From: Chthoniobacterales bacterium
Lineage (GTDB): Bacteria; Verrucomicrobiota; Verrucomicrobiia; Chthoniobacterales; UBA10450
Length of the DNA: 64,000 bases
NCBI GenBank assembly: GCA_035274845.1
Contig: DATENU010000015.1
Location: 310,001-374,000 of the forward strand
Direction of reading: 5' to 3'
The position numbers and the translations under genes are program-made. Positions 1 to 8,342 of the stretch are shown here, piece by piece. Every line of letters begins with the position of its first letter. Within the stretch, counting starts at the first letter, position 1. The notes under the pieces were generated by a model. That model did no database searches. It worked only from the letters and a program-made list of their open reading frames with translations, and had not been told where the DNA came from.

Positions 1-991
1 CGGCCACGGCCGAGACGACGAGCGGCACGACAAAATTGAGCAGTCCAAGGCTGGTGACCGCGCGCAATGGATAGGAGGGCCCGATCCAATACGGAGCGAT
101 CATCTGTCGCAGATAGAAAGCGAACACGGCCGGGACGCTGAGGATGGTTTCACCCAGGCTCGCGCCGCCTTCCGGTAATTGCTGCGCGGTCCCCAGGATC
201 AATTGTCGGATGACAAGGTAAACGAGGGCGAGCGCCGCAAACGGCCAGGCAATCGAGATCGCCGGGCTCCACGGAATTTCTTTCTCTCCCTGCTCGCGTC
301 CGCCGCGCGGCAGCACAAGGACAACGAGCGGAAACAGAATCGCGACCTCCTTGGCGCCAAGCGCCACCGCATAGAGCCCAATGGCCGCAGCCCATCGGAA
401 CGGAGTCGCTTTCTCACTCAGCAGAAGAACAAACCAAATCGAACCGAGCAGCGCCGCCGCCAGGATCAGATCCGGTGTTCCCGAAATCCATGCGACCGAT
501 TCGGTATGGACCGGATGGACGGCAAAGATCAGCGCGATGCCGCCCGCGATTGGCCGCGAAACATCCAGGCGCCGCAAGAGCGCGAAGAGCAGCGCGACGA
601 CTCCGACATGCAACAGGATGTTGGTTAGGTGCCAGCCAAAAGGCGCGAGTCCAAAGCACCGAAAATTAATAATCATCCAAAGGACATAGGAGGGCCGCCA
701 ATAGTTGCTGGCCGCCTGGTCGCCTCCCTTGAACGCCCACACGTCGGAGGTGAGGGCCCGCCAAAACTGCGAGCCATCCTGGATTAGCGTGTTGCGCACG
801 ATCTGGCGCAAATCGTCATAAACGAATTCGCCGTTCAGCGTGTTCGCGTAAATCAGGAAACCAAGCACCAGAGCCGGGAGCAGCCACCACAGCTCGGTCC
901 CCAGGCTGCGCGGTTCCCGCGGCGCCGAGGCCACCTTGATACTTTTCTCCCAGCGCTGAGCTGCCCGCCTGGCTTTATTCTTTTTCGCCAC
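1..991 (-). CDS. TMTC/GT39-like multi-span membrane protein (3' end outside window)
   Basis: Starting from GTG at 991, a frame of 330 residues runs open to the window edge, so the C-terminus is missing. After a basic N-terminus come alternating hydrophobic spans, a YDD acidic motif at residues 58-60 in the first extracytoplasmic loop, and HPVHTESVAWI at 159-169. These two motifs mark the N-terminal membrane domain of TMTC-like proteins, which have a GT-C glycosyltransferase fold and often carry C-terminal TPRs. The role would be sugar transfer from a lipid-linked donor to extracytoplasmic protein; this is inferred from the family. It begins 15 nt after the trhO stop on the same strand, so the two are probably co-transcribed. 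The substrate is unknown, and TPRs cannot be checked here. Confidence 0.75.
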   Translation of the reverse strand, partial: MAKKNKARRAAQRWEKSIKVASAPREPRSLGTELWWLLPALVLGFLIYANTLNGEFVYDDLRQIVRNTLIQDGSQFWRALTSDVWAFKGGDQAASNYWRPSYVLWMIINFRCFGLAPFGWHLTNILLHVGVVALLFALLRRLDVSRPIAGGIALIFAVHPVHTESVAWISGTPDLILAAALLGSIWFVLLLSEKATPFRWAAAIGLYAVALGAKEVAILFPLVVLVLPRGGREQGEKEIPWSPAISIAWPFAALALVYLVIRQLILGTAQQLPEGGASLGETILSVPAVFAFYLRQMIAPYWIGPSYPLRAVTSLGLLNFVVPLVVSAVA

Positions 992-1006
992 GTCTTGGTC
1001 CCGGTC

Positions 1007-1882
1007 TCAGTAGTCCGCCGTCTCAAAGGTGATTCCAGCCGTCAAACATTCCGGGCAGAGCCGGTGGTCCGGATTCTCCGCTTCCGCTTCGGCCGACAAA
1101 ATAAATAATTTGTGACAGGGATCGTGCAGGCAATTGACGAACCGGCTGCTCATTCGCCCGGAGTGTGCGCATTGGCCGATCTGAATCAATCCTTCTTCGA
1201 CGCGCACCGTCATTCGCTGGTCGAACACGAAACATTCACCCTGCCAATGGTCGTTCCCGAATTGTTCCTGGTAGGCCGCGATCCCGCCGTGGAGTTGAAA
1301 GACGCTGTTGAATCCTGCTCGCTTGAAAAGGGTGGAAGCTTTTTCGCAGCGAATCCCACCTGTGCAATACATCAGGACGGTTTTGTCCTTCAAACCCTCC
1401 AACCGATTCACGTAGCCAGGCAGCTCACGGAAATGTTCGATGTCGCATGCGATCGCGTTCGCAAATCGTCCCGCCGCTGATTCAAATCGATTGCGAATGT
1501 CGAGCAGCACAGTGTCGGGGTTTTCTTCCATCATCCGTTTCCACTCCGCTGGGCTCAGGTGATTTTCTCGGTCGGGCGGAAGCGGGCCCGCGTTTAGGGT
1601 CACGATCTCCGGCCGCACTTTCACCACCAGCTTTGGGAAGGTCCCGGCGTCGCCCGCGCTGACTTTGATCTCGATGTCGCTAAAACGCGCGTCTGTCTTG
1701 AGAGCCGCGACGTATTGATTGATTCCGTCGGCCGGCCCCGCCAGCGTCCCGTTGATTCCCTCGGTCGCGATGATGATCCGGCCCTTCAGCCCGAGGGAAG
1801 CGCAGAGCGTCCGTTGCTGGCTAGCCAGGACCTCCGGGTCCCGGACTTCGACGAACTGATAGAAGAGAATGACTGGATACAT
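1007..1882 (-). CDS. trhO: tRNA uridine(34) hydroxylase TrhO (rhodanese family)
   Basis: This 291-residue protein matches the TrhO/YceA family, which hydroxylates U34 of certain tRNAs to form 5-hydroxyuridine without a prephenate cofactor. An N-terminal acylphosphatase-like part is followed by a rhodanese domain with the active-site loop YCTGGIRCEK at about residues 172-181. The C-terminal tail has several Cys and His residues, as many family members do. The open frame reaches 1930, but the family start is a Met directly before a PVILFYQF-type strand, so the ATG at 1882 is chosen; the extra 16 residues look untranslated. The downstream membrane protein starts 15 nt after the stop. Confidence 0.9.
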   Translation of the reverse strand: MYPVILFYQFVEVRDPEVLASQQRTLCASLGLKGRIIIATEGINGTLAGPADGINQYVAALKTDARFSDIEIKVSAGDAGTFPKLVVKVRPEIVTLNAGPLPPDRENHLSPAEWKRMMEENPDTVLLDIRNRFESAAGRFANAIACDIEHFRELPGYVNRLEGLKDKTVLMYCTGGIRCEKASTLFKRAGFNSVFQLHGGIAAYQEQFGNDHWQGECFVFDQRMTVRVEEGLIQIGQCAHSGRMSSRFVNCLHDPCHKLFILSAEAEAENPDHRLCPECLTAGITFETADY

Positions 1883-2033
1883 TTGGGGTCGTTGCAGGGA
1901 ATGATCTCGCACAAAGTCCACGAAGGACACAAAGGGATTTTAGAATTTAGATCACGTTGTGGCCTTCGTGCCCTTCGCGTGAGCTTTCCGAAGCGTTTAT
2001 TTGGAGGGCGGAGCTCCGGCGACGCCGGGCTCG

Positions 2034-3092
2034 CTAGAGCAACGTCAGCTGTGAATCCGGCACCTCAACGCTGGCAAATCGCACTCCGAGTCCGATCAGC
2101 CGCACACTTTTCCTGGTCCGCGCAAACGCCTCCGCCAGCAAGATCTGAAATTGGTCCAACGTCGGTGGGAGACCGGCGCGCTCAATCGTCGTCCGGGTAA
2201 AATCGTGAAACTTAAGTTTCACGAATATCTTCGTCACGGCGCGGCTCGATTCCTTTTGGTCGAGGTCGGCCATCAGTTCTTCGAACAATTCCGGCAGCTT
2301 CTCCTCGCACTCGGTCAGCGTTTCGAGATCGGTCGAGAACGTTTCCTCGTTGCTGAGCGACTTCCGTTCGCGGTCCGGCTCGACGGGTCGGTCATCGATC
2401 CCCCGGCAGAGATCGTAGAGTTCTATCCCAAATTTCCCGAAATGCTCCTGCAACGCGACTCGGGAAAGGCGTTGCATGTCCCCGCAGGTCGCGATCCCGA
2501 GTTTATCGAGTTTTTGCTCGGTGACCTCGCCGATTCCCCACAGCTTGCGGACCGGCAACTTCGCCATGAAGGCCGGCACCTCCTCCGGCTTCACTTCCAC
2601 CTGGCCATTCGGCTTTTTCAGGTCGCTCGCAATTTTCGCCACGAGCTTGTTCGGCCCGATCCCGGCTGACGCCGTCAGTTTCGTTTTGCGAAAGATCAGG
2701 CCGCGAATGACCTGAGCCAGCGGGCCCGGAGCGCCCGGGTGCGCCGTCACGTCGAGGTAGGCTTCGTCGAGCGAGAGCGGTTCGACGAGCGGCGTGAAGC
2801 GATACAGGATTTCGCGAATCGCGGCCGATTCTTTCCGGTAAACGTCGAACCGGGTCGGGAGAATGATGAGGTTGGGGCAGCGTTGCAACGCCATGAACGT
2901 GGGCATCGCCGAACGCACCCCGAACTTCCGCGCCTCATAGTTGCAGGTGGTCAGCACTCCGCGCCGGTCGCGCGCGCCGCCGACTCCGACCGGCTTTCCT
3001 CTCAAGGCCGGTTGGTCGCGCACCTCGATCGCCGCGTAAAAGCAATCCATGTCGAGATGGATGATCTCGCGGGGAGTTTTGTCTGGCGCCAC
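2034..3092 (-). CDS. dinB: DNA polymerase IV (Y-family translesion polymerase)
   Basis: The 352-residue length is typical of bacterial Pol IV. Palm carboxylates are visible: D14 and D16 in HLDMDCFYA, and D109-E110 in SLDEAYLD. The fingers have the usual YEARKFGVRSAMP stretch, and the helix-hairpin-helix thumb (KLWGIGEVTEQKL) and little-finger region are present. It performs error-prone bypass of damaged template in the cytoplasm. The C-terminus ends LTLL and no clear clamp-binding QLxLF motif is obvious, although SQLTLL could serve. No LexA box was recognised upstream; a foldback repeat lies directly 5' of the start. Confidence 0.95.
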   Translation of the reverse strand: MAPDKTPREIIHLDMDCFYAAIEVRDQPALRGKPVGVGGARDRRGVLTTCNYEARKFGVRSAMPTFMALQRCPNLIILPTRFDVYRKESAAIREILYRFTPLVEPLSLDEAYLDVTAHPGAPGPLAQVIRGLIFRKTKLTASAGIGPNKLVAKIASDLKKPNGQVEVKPEEVPAFMAKLPVRKLWGIGEVTEQKLDKLGIATCGDMQRLSRVALQEHFGKFGIELYDLCRGIDDRPVEPDRERKSLSNEETFSTDLETLTECEEKLPELFEELMADLDQKESSRAVTKIFVKLKFHDFTRTTIERAGLPPTLDQFQILLAEAFARTRKSVRLIGLGVRFASVEVPDSQLTLL

Positions 3093-3108
3093 GCTGGATA
3101 TGTTGCCT

Positions 3109-3239
3109 CAAGGAGCGGCGGTTTGAAACCGCCGTCTTGGGTAGGGACGGCGCGCTGCGCCGTCCGCCAGCGTAATCAAGATTCGCTCATTAGCGGACGC
3201 CGCAGCGCTGCGTTCCTACCCAAAAGGTCACGCTCCTTG
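3109..3239. repeat. Nested foldback repeat (AAGGAGCG family) between dinB and the UPF0173 gene
   Basis: The 131-bp element is made of nested inverted repeats. TCAAGGAGCG opens it and CGCTCCTTGA closes it. Inside these TTGGGTAGG pairs with CCTACCCAA, and the central arms carry GACGGCGC/GCGCCGTC-type palindromes. Its left part is a small hairpin of GGCGG and CCGCC arms. Related AAGGAGCGGCG hairpins occur near 15.98, 16.42, 19.1, 19.3, 45.0, 45.4 and 55.1 kb. No protein is encoded. The shape is that of a non-autonomous foldback element. Confidence 0.8.
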
Positions 3240-3269
3240 AAAAAATTCACGGCTCCGTGATGTATCCTC

Positions 3270-3950
3270 ATGAAGTTCACCTACTACGGCCATGCCTGCT
3301 TCTCCGTCCAGGCGGGCGGAAAGATTCTCCTTTTCGATCCGTTTATTTCTCCAAACCCGCTCGCGAAGAAAATCGATCTCGACAAGGTCGGCGCCGATTT
3401 CATCCTGGTGTCGCACGGGCACGGCGATCATGTCGCGGATGTCGTGGCGGTAGCGAATCGGACGGGCGCAACGGTGATCGCTCCTTACGAAGTGGGCAGC
3501 TGGTTCGAAGGGAAAGGCGTGAAGAATGTCCAGGCGATGAATCACGGTGGCGCGGCGAAAACCGGCTTTGGCCGGGTCAAGCTGACCAGCGCCATTCACA
3601 GCAGCTCGATGCCGGACGGGTCCTACGGGGGCAACCCCTGTGGCTTCGTGGTCGAATCCAGCGACGGAAATTTTTATTACTCCGGCGACACCGCGCTGAC
3701 CTGTGACATGCGGCTTATTGGCGAATCGACCAGGCTACGTTTCGCGGTATTCCCGATTGGCGATTTCTTTACCATGGGAATCGATGACGCGTTGCGCGCC
3801 GCCGATTTCACCGGCGTTTCGAAATTCGTCGGCGTGCATTATGACACTTTCCCGCCGATCAAGATCGACCACGAAGCGGCCCGGGCCGCGGCCCAATCCG
3901 CCGGGAAAGAATTGCTCCTGCCTGCCATCGGCGAGACGATCGACATTTAG
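3270..3950 (+). CDS. UPF0173 family metal-dependent hydrolase
   Basis: The 226-residue protein has the full length of the UPF0173/YtkL branch of the metallo-beta-lactamase fold. The metal-binding signature SHGHGDH is at residues 48-54, preceded by YYGHACF at 5-11, a family hallmark, and followed by NHGG, YYSGDTAL and the late VHYDTFPPI loop. The enzymes are small cytoplasmic di-metal hydrolases with no settled substrate. The stop is followed by a strong hairpin that also serves the convergent LTxxQ gene, so it is probably monocistronic. Confidence 0.9.
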   Translation: MKFTYYGHACFSVQAGGKILLFDPFISPNPLAKKIDLDKVGADFILVSHGHGDHVADVVAVANRTGATVIAPYEVGSWFEGKGVKNVQAMNHGGAAKTGFGRVKLTSAIHSSSMPDGSYGGNPCGFVVESSDGNFYYSGDTALTCDMRLIGESTRLRFAVFPIGDFFTMGIDDALRAADFTGVSKFVGVHYDTFPPIKIDHEAARAAAQSAGKELLLPAIGETIDI

Positions 3951-3968
3951 GCCGTCAAAAAGCAAAGA

Positions 3969-3995
3969 CGGCGGCGATCTCAACAATCGCCGCCG
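3969..3995. terminator. Bidirectional terminator-like hairpin
   Basis: A 10-bp GC-rich stem with left arm CGGCGGCGAT and right arm ATCGCCGCCG and a 7-nt loop lies in the 69-bp gap between two convergent genes. Short pyrimidine runs follow on the plus side, but there is no long U tract, so termination is inferred from position and stem strength. Confidence 0.6.
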
Positions 3996-4019
3996 CCCCT
4001 TTCCGTCAACCCAATCCTA

Positions 4020-4427
4020 TTACGATTCCTTCAGCGCTTCGCGCATTTCCTGGCGTGCCTTGCGCATGTCTTCCCGCGCCTTTTTTATCGCGTCGAACTT
4101 TTGCTGCTGCACCGGCGTCAACAGCGGGCGAATCTGCGCCTGGGTGTTGTCCCGAATCGCTTTTACCTTATCCATCCCTTCCTTGCGGGCCGCGATGATC
4201 TGCGGCTTCGCCTGATCAAGAATGGGCTGGATTTTCGCCTGCTGATCCGGGGTCAGATCCAGCGCCTTGGTCATCCGTTCCATCGAGTTGCCCCATTTGT
4301 GATGGCGGTGGTTCTGCCAGTCCTGACGTTTCGAATCGGGACCTTTCCCGTCCTGCGCACCGGCGATTGAAATTGTGGCCAGCAGGGCGAGGCAAGTGGC
4401 CGTGAGAGTCATCTGTCTTAGTTTCAT
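4020..4427 (-). CDS. LTxxQ-motif periplasmic protein (Spy/CpxP-like)
   Basis: This 135-residue precursor has a signal peptide of about 24 residues ending ISIAGA-QDG. The mature part is Lys/Arg/Gln-rich and helical, with two LTxxQ motifs (LTPDQ at 58-62, LTPVQ at 103-107) about 45 residues apart, as in the Spy/CpxP family of periplasmic chaperones and metal/envelope-stress proteins. A His-rich stretch at about 40-43 could bind metal. No two-component regulator is adjacent. The family call is sound; the role in this organism is inferred. Confidence 0.75.
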   Translation of the reverse strand: MKLRQMTLTATCLALLATISIAGAQDGKGPDSKRQDWQNHRHHKWGNSMERMTKALDLTPDQQAKIQPILDQAKPQIIAARKEGMDKVKAIRDNTQAQIRPLLTPVQQQKFDAIKKAREDMRKARQEMREALKES

Positions 4428-4552
4428 TTTTGTTCTTTCTAACTGTGAGGAGATAACCCGGAAGAGTTGGCGAAGTTGCGTTCTTCTGTAAAAAAATTCG
4501 ACCGTTGCCGTTTCTTCTCCGCTCGGGAGAGCCTGGTTGAAGCGTCCCGCGG

Positions 4553-5110
4553 TCAGCGCCGGGTATGCGGATTCGGCAATTCCAGGCGAGCCACGATCGT
4601 CTGTGTGCCATCACTCAATTCAATGCGCCCATCGCCAATTTTCAGCACTCTCAGGGTAAGGGCCACCGAGGCCGTGGGGGTATGCAGAGTGAGCAACGCC
4701 CCTTCGCTTACCTGCTGATTGTTGATGATCGCCAGGCGGGGATGACCTAACGAAATCGCGGTCACGTGAATCAAATCGGCGTGCACCTGGACCAGGATCG
4801 GCGCCGGGCTCGCCTCCGGATGCTGAGAAGAAGAGACGCTATGGGTCGCGGCGGGCACAAGCTTACGCTGCGCTTCCCCATCCTGAGCGGCTACCCGGTG
4901 CCGGCTATAAAGAATGCCCACCGTCGAAAACGCCACTGCCCCGATGAGAAGGCCAAAAAGAATGGCTCGACCGTTCCCCGAAAAAAACGAGGCGTGGTGA
5001 GGAGAAAATTCTCGGTTTGAGGGCGCGCTCCGCGCGATCTCTTGCCTGGATTCTGGGACCAGAGAAGTCAGCAACCGCGGCGTGGGGGTCTCCTTGGGAA
5101 GGATACGCAT
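4553..5110 (-). CDS. Membrane-anchored protein with GspB-like C-terminal region
   Basis: The open frame extends to 5293, but that part overlaps the upstream gene, so the ATG at 5110, 37 nt after the upstream stop, is used. This gives 185 residues. One transmembrane helix lies at about 48-68, after a cytoplasmic N-terminus, followed by a low-complexity linker. The last ~70 residues (RLAIINNQQV, then beta-rich ALTLRVLKIGDGRIELSDG) resemble the periplasmic domain of type II secretion protein GspB, which holds 'no-tighter-than' reference and strength motifs. The match is weak. An orphan secretin N-domain protein lies 2.3 kb upstream in transcription order. It could equally be an unrelated lineage-specific protein. 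Confidence 0.55.
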   Translation of the reverse strand: MRILPKETPTPRLLTSLVPESRQEIARSAPSNREFSPHHASFFSGNGRAILFGLLIGAVAFSTVGILYSRHRVAAQDGEAQRKLVPAATHSVSSSQHPEASPAPILVQVHADLIHVTAISLGHPRLAIINNQQVSEGALLTLHTPTASVALTLRVLKIGDGRIELSDGTQTIVARLELPNPHTRR

Positions 5111-5147
5111 GACTCCTGGACAAGCATCGCTTGTTCCATGGGTGCAG

Positions 5148-5972
5148 TCATCTCTCTGTCTCGGCCAGGAAGAACTGCTGCAACTCCGAGTGGGGTGTTG
5201 CCTTCGCGAAGCCATCGAAGCCTCCCGTTCTTGCCAATTCCGCCGCGGCCGAAATAAAGCCACCCCACGCGGCGCGCGCGAGGCCGGAGCCAACGCTCAC
5301 CCGCCGCACCCCCAGCGCGGCGCAATCATCCATCGTCAGCCCCATCGGTCCGCTCACCAGAACATTGACCGGCTTCGGCGCCAAGGCTTTCACGACCGCA
5401 GAAATCTGTTCGCGCGTCCGGAGGCCCGGCGCGTAAAGGCAGTCGGCCCCCGCCTCCGCGTAGGCCGTCAGACGACGGATGGCTTCGTCGATCTTGGCCT
5501 GGCCAACGAGAAAACATTCCGCGCGGCCCACCAGCATTACTCCGCTATCGCCGATTGCTTCCCGCGCGGCCCGGATGCGTTCCACTGCGTGGCCGATTTC
5601 GTAAAGCGGCTTCTCTTTCTTCCCGGTCGAATCCTCGATCGACAAACCGGCGACGCCGGTTTCCACCCCAAGCCGGACATTCGCGAAAACTCCGTCCGGC
5701 TCATCTGCATAGCCATTCTCGAAGTCGGCATTCACCGGAATCTGAGTCGCTTCGACCAATTCGCGGATGTGCTCGATCATCATGTCGCGCGGCACGCCGT
5801 TATCCGGCAGCCCCCGCGAGAATGCGAAGCCTGCCGAACTCGTCGCGATCGCCTTGAATCCGAGGTGCTGGAGATAAAGCGCGCTCCCGATGTCCCACGG
5901 ATTCGGAAGGGCGAAACAGCCGCTTTGATGCAGCTCTCGAAACGCTCGTCGACGCTCGGTGATGCTCGGCAC
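5148..5972 (-). CDS. Isocitrate lyase/PEP mutase family protein
   Basis: A 274-residue TIM-barrel enzyme of the PEP mutase/isocitrate lyase superfamily. Visible features are LPNPWDIGSA near the start, the Mg-binding DFENGYAD at 83-90, IEDST at 112-116 and the loop GRAECFL, where classical isocitrate lyases have KKCGH. The missing Cys-Gly-His motif and the short length point to the oxaloacetate decarboxylase-like or 2,3-dimethylmalate/methylisocitrate lyase-like branch, which cleaves or rearranges C-C or P-C bonds of 2-oxo acids. The exact substrate cannot be read from sequence. Confidence 0.85.
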   Translation of the reverse strand: MPSITERRRAFRELHQSGCFALPNPWDIGSALYLQHLGFKAIATSSAGFAFSRGLPDNGVPRDMMIEHIRELVEATQIPVNADFENGYADEPDGVFANVRLGVETGVAGLSIEDSTGKKEKPLYEIGHAVERIRAAREAIGDSGVMLVGRAECFLVGQAKIDEAIRRLTAYAEAGADCLYAPGLRTREQISAVVKALAPKPVNVLVSGPMGLTMDDCAALGVRRVSVGSGLARAAWGGFISAAAELARTGGFDGFAKATPHSELQQFFLAETER

Positions 5973-6057
5973 GGGACGATTCTACCGTATCTCGATCCGT
6001 GGACTCAAGGATCTCGCTCCCAAAGTCCGTTCCGGCTCCCCGGCGTGGTCTTCTCGA

Positions 6058-6283
6058 GCGCCGGAGGCGCGGAGGAATAAAGCCCGGAGTGAGCAAAGCG
6101 AACTCCGGGAACGCCGGCAACGAACAGGCAAACCCCTGCAAGGGGTGACGGAATTTCTAAAATCGCCGCGACGTCACCTGTGCCTCCGATCCGCCGCCCC
6201 GTTCCCGGGGCTGGTTTTGTTGAAACAAAGGCCCCGGAGTTCCGCTGCGCTGAACTCCGGGCTTTATTCCGGCGTCCCTCCGG
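6058..6283. repeat. ~225-bp composite foldback element, copy A
   Basis: The left end carries GGAATAAAGCCCGGAGT and the right end carries its exact inverse, giving a 17-bp perfect terminal inverted repeat. Inside, CCCCTGCAAGGGGTGACGGA on the left is matched by TCCGCCGCCCC...GGGG on the right, so the whole element can fold back. There is no coding capacity. Copies B (6552-6774) and C (52071-52292) share the same order of modules. The form is that of a MITE-like non-autonomous element. Confidence 0.8.
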
Positions 6284-6367
6284 GACTGGGCCGCTCGCCG
6301 GGGCAAAGCAAGGAGCTTACAGAAGAGCAATGGCTCGTCGCGGAATCCCAATTAGATCCCGCAATTC

Positions 6368-6541
6368 TTACCGCTGGATCCGGCGCTGATAATTTAACGT
6401 CGTTTCCTGATGGAGAAACCCCGCCGTGAGCTGGAATTTGTCATTCCCAATTGTGCCGAGGATGTAGGATGAAAAATCTTCCCGGCCATATTTGCCGGCG
6501 ATTTCCCGTAGAGAAACCCCATTTCGCCGCCGTAATAAAAG
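6368..6541 (-). pseudogene. Broken 3' fragment of the secreted protein gene at 6858-7346
   Basis: Read on the minus strand, this stretch repeats the last ~57 codons of the downstream-duplicated gene (YYGGE, GFLYGKS, FSSYILGTIGND and KFQLTAGF are recognisable in DNA). One base is lost in the codons after GKS, which shifts the frame, and there are further substitutions and a short deletion near the end. There is no start codon or signal peptide. It is a remnant from the tandem duplication. Confidence 0.75.
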
Positions 6542-6551
6542 TCTTCGATCA

Positions 6552-6774
6552 GCGCCGGAGGCGCGAAGGAATTAGAGCCCGGAGTGAGCCCAGCGAACTC
6601 CGGGACTACACGGCAAACAAATGGAAAAACCCCTGCAAGGGGTGACGGAGCCCCGGCGTGGTCACGTGCGCCGAGTTTCGATCCGCCGCCCCTTTCGGGG
6701 CTGGTTGAATGGTGAATTCGGCCCCGGAGTTCCGCTTCGCTCCACTCCGAGCTTTACTCCGGCGTCCCTCCGGG
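6552..6774. repeat. ~225-bp composite foldback element, copy B
   Basis: This has the same module order as copy A: GGAGGCGC-type left tip, GAGCCCGGAGTGAGC, AACCCCTGCAAGGGGTGACGG, then the CCGCCCCTTTCGGGG hairpin, and the right arm CCGGAGTTCCGCTTCGCTCC with ACTCCGAGCTTTACTCC. The terminal repeats have diverged slightly from copy A. It ends about 84 bp past the stop of the intact gene at 6858. Confidence 0.8.
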
Positions 6775-6857
6775 ACTGGGCCGCTCGCCGGGGCAAAGCA
6801 AGGCGCTTACAGAAGAGCAATGGCTCGTCGCGCAATCCCAATTAGATCCCGCAATTC

Positions 6858-7346
6858 TTACCGCTGGATGATCCGACGCGGCTGGTAATTTAACGTCGTT
6901 TCCTGGTGCAGGAAACCCGCCGTGAGCTGGAATTTGTCATTCCCGATCGTGCCGAGGATGTAGGATGAAAAATCTTCCCGGCCATATTTGCCGGTCGATT
7001 TCCCGTAGAGGAAACCGATTTCGCCGCCGTAATAAAAACGGCTCGGGGCCGTCAGTTCGACAATGTTGTCGACTGGATTCTTGTCGTTCAGCGTTCTCGG
7101 CGCGGAGTAGCTCAGCTTTTCGGACGGATCGAAGGGAGGGAGATAATTCTCCGATGGCCGCATGGATCCGAAGGCGGTCGAGAAAAGAAAACGGTCGCGA
7201 TTTTCCAGGGAGATCCACGGCGACTGGGTATAATCCAGCGCGCTCCCGCCCAGAAGGAGTCGCTCCGGTCCCGACAGCTGCTGAGCGCCGACAGGGAGGC
7301 AAAACCCGAGAAATCCCGCCACCGCGAAAAGAACGCGCTTCGTCAT
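6858..7346 (-). CDS. Secreted protein of unknown function
   Basis: 162 residues with a clear signal peptide (MTKRVLFAVAGFLGF..., cleavage near VGA-QQ). The mature part is beta-rich with many aromatic residues and repeated GG and YGG turns, such as FYYGGEIGFLYGKS and FQLTAGFLHQ. That would suit a small outer-membrane or periplasmic beta protein, but no family is recognised. Its 3' third is present a second time as a broken copy 490 bp downstream. It is followed by a composite foldback repeat. It lies 68 bp downstream of the secretin N-domain gene and may be co-transcribed with it. Confidence 0.6.
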   Translation of the reverse strand: MTKRVLFAVAGFLGFCLPVGAQQLSGPERLLLGGSALDYTQSPWISLENRDRFLFSTAFGSMRPSENYLPPFDPSEKLSYSAPRTLNDKNPVDNIVELTAPSRFYYGGEIGFLYGKSTGKYGREDFSSYILGTIGNDKFQLTAGFLHQETTLNYQPRRIIQR

Positions 7347-7414
7347 GGCCGGAAATTCAACCCGAAAAAGGCCCCGACGCCAGTGAAATCTTGCCGTTTC
7401 TGCCGAGAACGTGC

Positions 7415-8179
7415 TTAAGGCTGTTTCTTCTGATCTGGAACATCCAACTCCTTTACGATATCGATAAGTTTTCGAATAACACTCGTGCGCTCAGTCACCA
7501 CGAGCGTATTGCTCTTTGGGTCCGCCAAAGATTGGGTCCAAGCCTGGGGAGGAGAAAGATACTGTCCGAAAAGCTGTCCCGTCTCCACGGCATCCCGATG
7601 CTTGAACCTGAAGATGAATGAGACAAGGCGCTCATGGGCCGGCAAAGCTTTGGCGTCTCTAATAACTGGAATGCCGATCGTGCGTGGGCTCCTGCCGAAT
7701 CCGGTGATTTCGACAATATCGGCATCAATTTGTGTAATCGCGTATCCGTTTGAAAAGAGGGTGCGTTCAATAATTTCCACTGCCTTCTCCGATGGGAATT
7801 TGGAGATGTCGTCCAGACAGATCTTCCCTTCCACGAAATTGTCTTTGATGATCTTCCAGTGAGTAAGCGAAGCGTATTGCGCAAGGACGTCAGAAACGAC
7901 CACGAGAGGCTGGCAAGGATTCGAAGTGTCCCGAGGCACTCGTCGCTCGATTGTTGACACGGCCGGAGGCGGCGGGCGATCGATCGGCGGCTTCGCCGCG
8001 GAAGGCCCTCGCTCGGGGGATGGCGTTTGACCGAATGCCGAAACCGATAATAGGGCTATGGCCGTAAGCGCCTTTCGCGCACGGCGTATCCCGAATCGAT
8101 AATAAGGTCCGCGATTGCATCGATAAAAAGGCAAACGAGTGCCGGCCCGGGTTTGCTCACATCGTACACGGAACTTCAT
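7415..8179 (-). CDS. Orphan secretin N-domain protein
   Basis: 254 residues. A basic stretch and hydrophobic segment at about 33-51 (ALTAIALLSVSAFGQ) look like a signal peptide, so the first ~35 residues may not be translated, but no better start codon is visible. A Pro-rich linker is followed by two alpha/beta repeats; the second ends NTLVVTERTSVIRKLIDIV-KELD, the classic N1/N2 motif of GspD/PilQ secretins. The C-terminal beta-barrel is absent, so it cannot form a pore itself. Only a possible GspB-like protein lies nearby, and no GspE or GspF is present. Confidence 0.7.
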   Translation of the reverse strand: MKFRVRCEQTRAGTRLPFYRCNRGPYYRFGIRRARKALTAIALLSVSAFGQTPSPERGPSAAKPPIDRPPPPAVSTIERRVPRDTSNPCQPLVVVSDVLAQYASLTHWKIIKDNFVEGKICLDDISKFPSEKAVEIIERTLFSNGYAITQIDADIVEITGFGRSPRTIGIPVIRDAKALPAHERLVSFIFRFKHRDAVETGQLFGQYLSPPQAWTQSLADPKSNTLVVTERTSVIRKLIDIVKELDVPDQKKQP

Positions 8180-8342
8180 CGTGCAGGGAAAATCGGGGAG
8201 TCCAAGAGTTCTTCCAAACTACGGTGATTGTGTTCGCTTTCAAGGCGATGAGCTTGAGAGTGAAGTCCGGGCCCGGTGGTTCTCACCTTGTCACGAAGTT
8301 TGGATTGACCGGGCGAGGGCGCCCCGGTCAACTGTGTCGCGG

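Larger units (their letters stand above)
6058..7037. repeat. Tandem duplication of a ~490-bp segment
   Basis: The block at 6058-6545 is repeated at 6552-7037 at about 85-90% identity by eye. Each block contains a ~225-bp foldback repeat, then a short shared stretch, then the last ~170 bp of the gene that ends at 6858. The right block is continuous with the intact gene; the left block holds only a gene end. This is a local duplication that copied an element plus the 3' end of its neighbour. Confidence 0.8.

Noticed and set aside
5082-6080. 332-residue plus-strand frame
   Set aside because: Antisense to the PEP mutase-family gene, whose motifs are clear.
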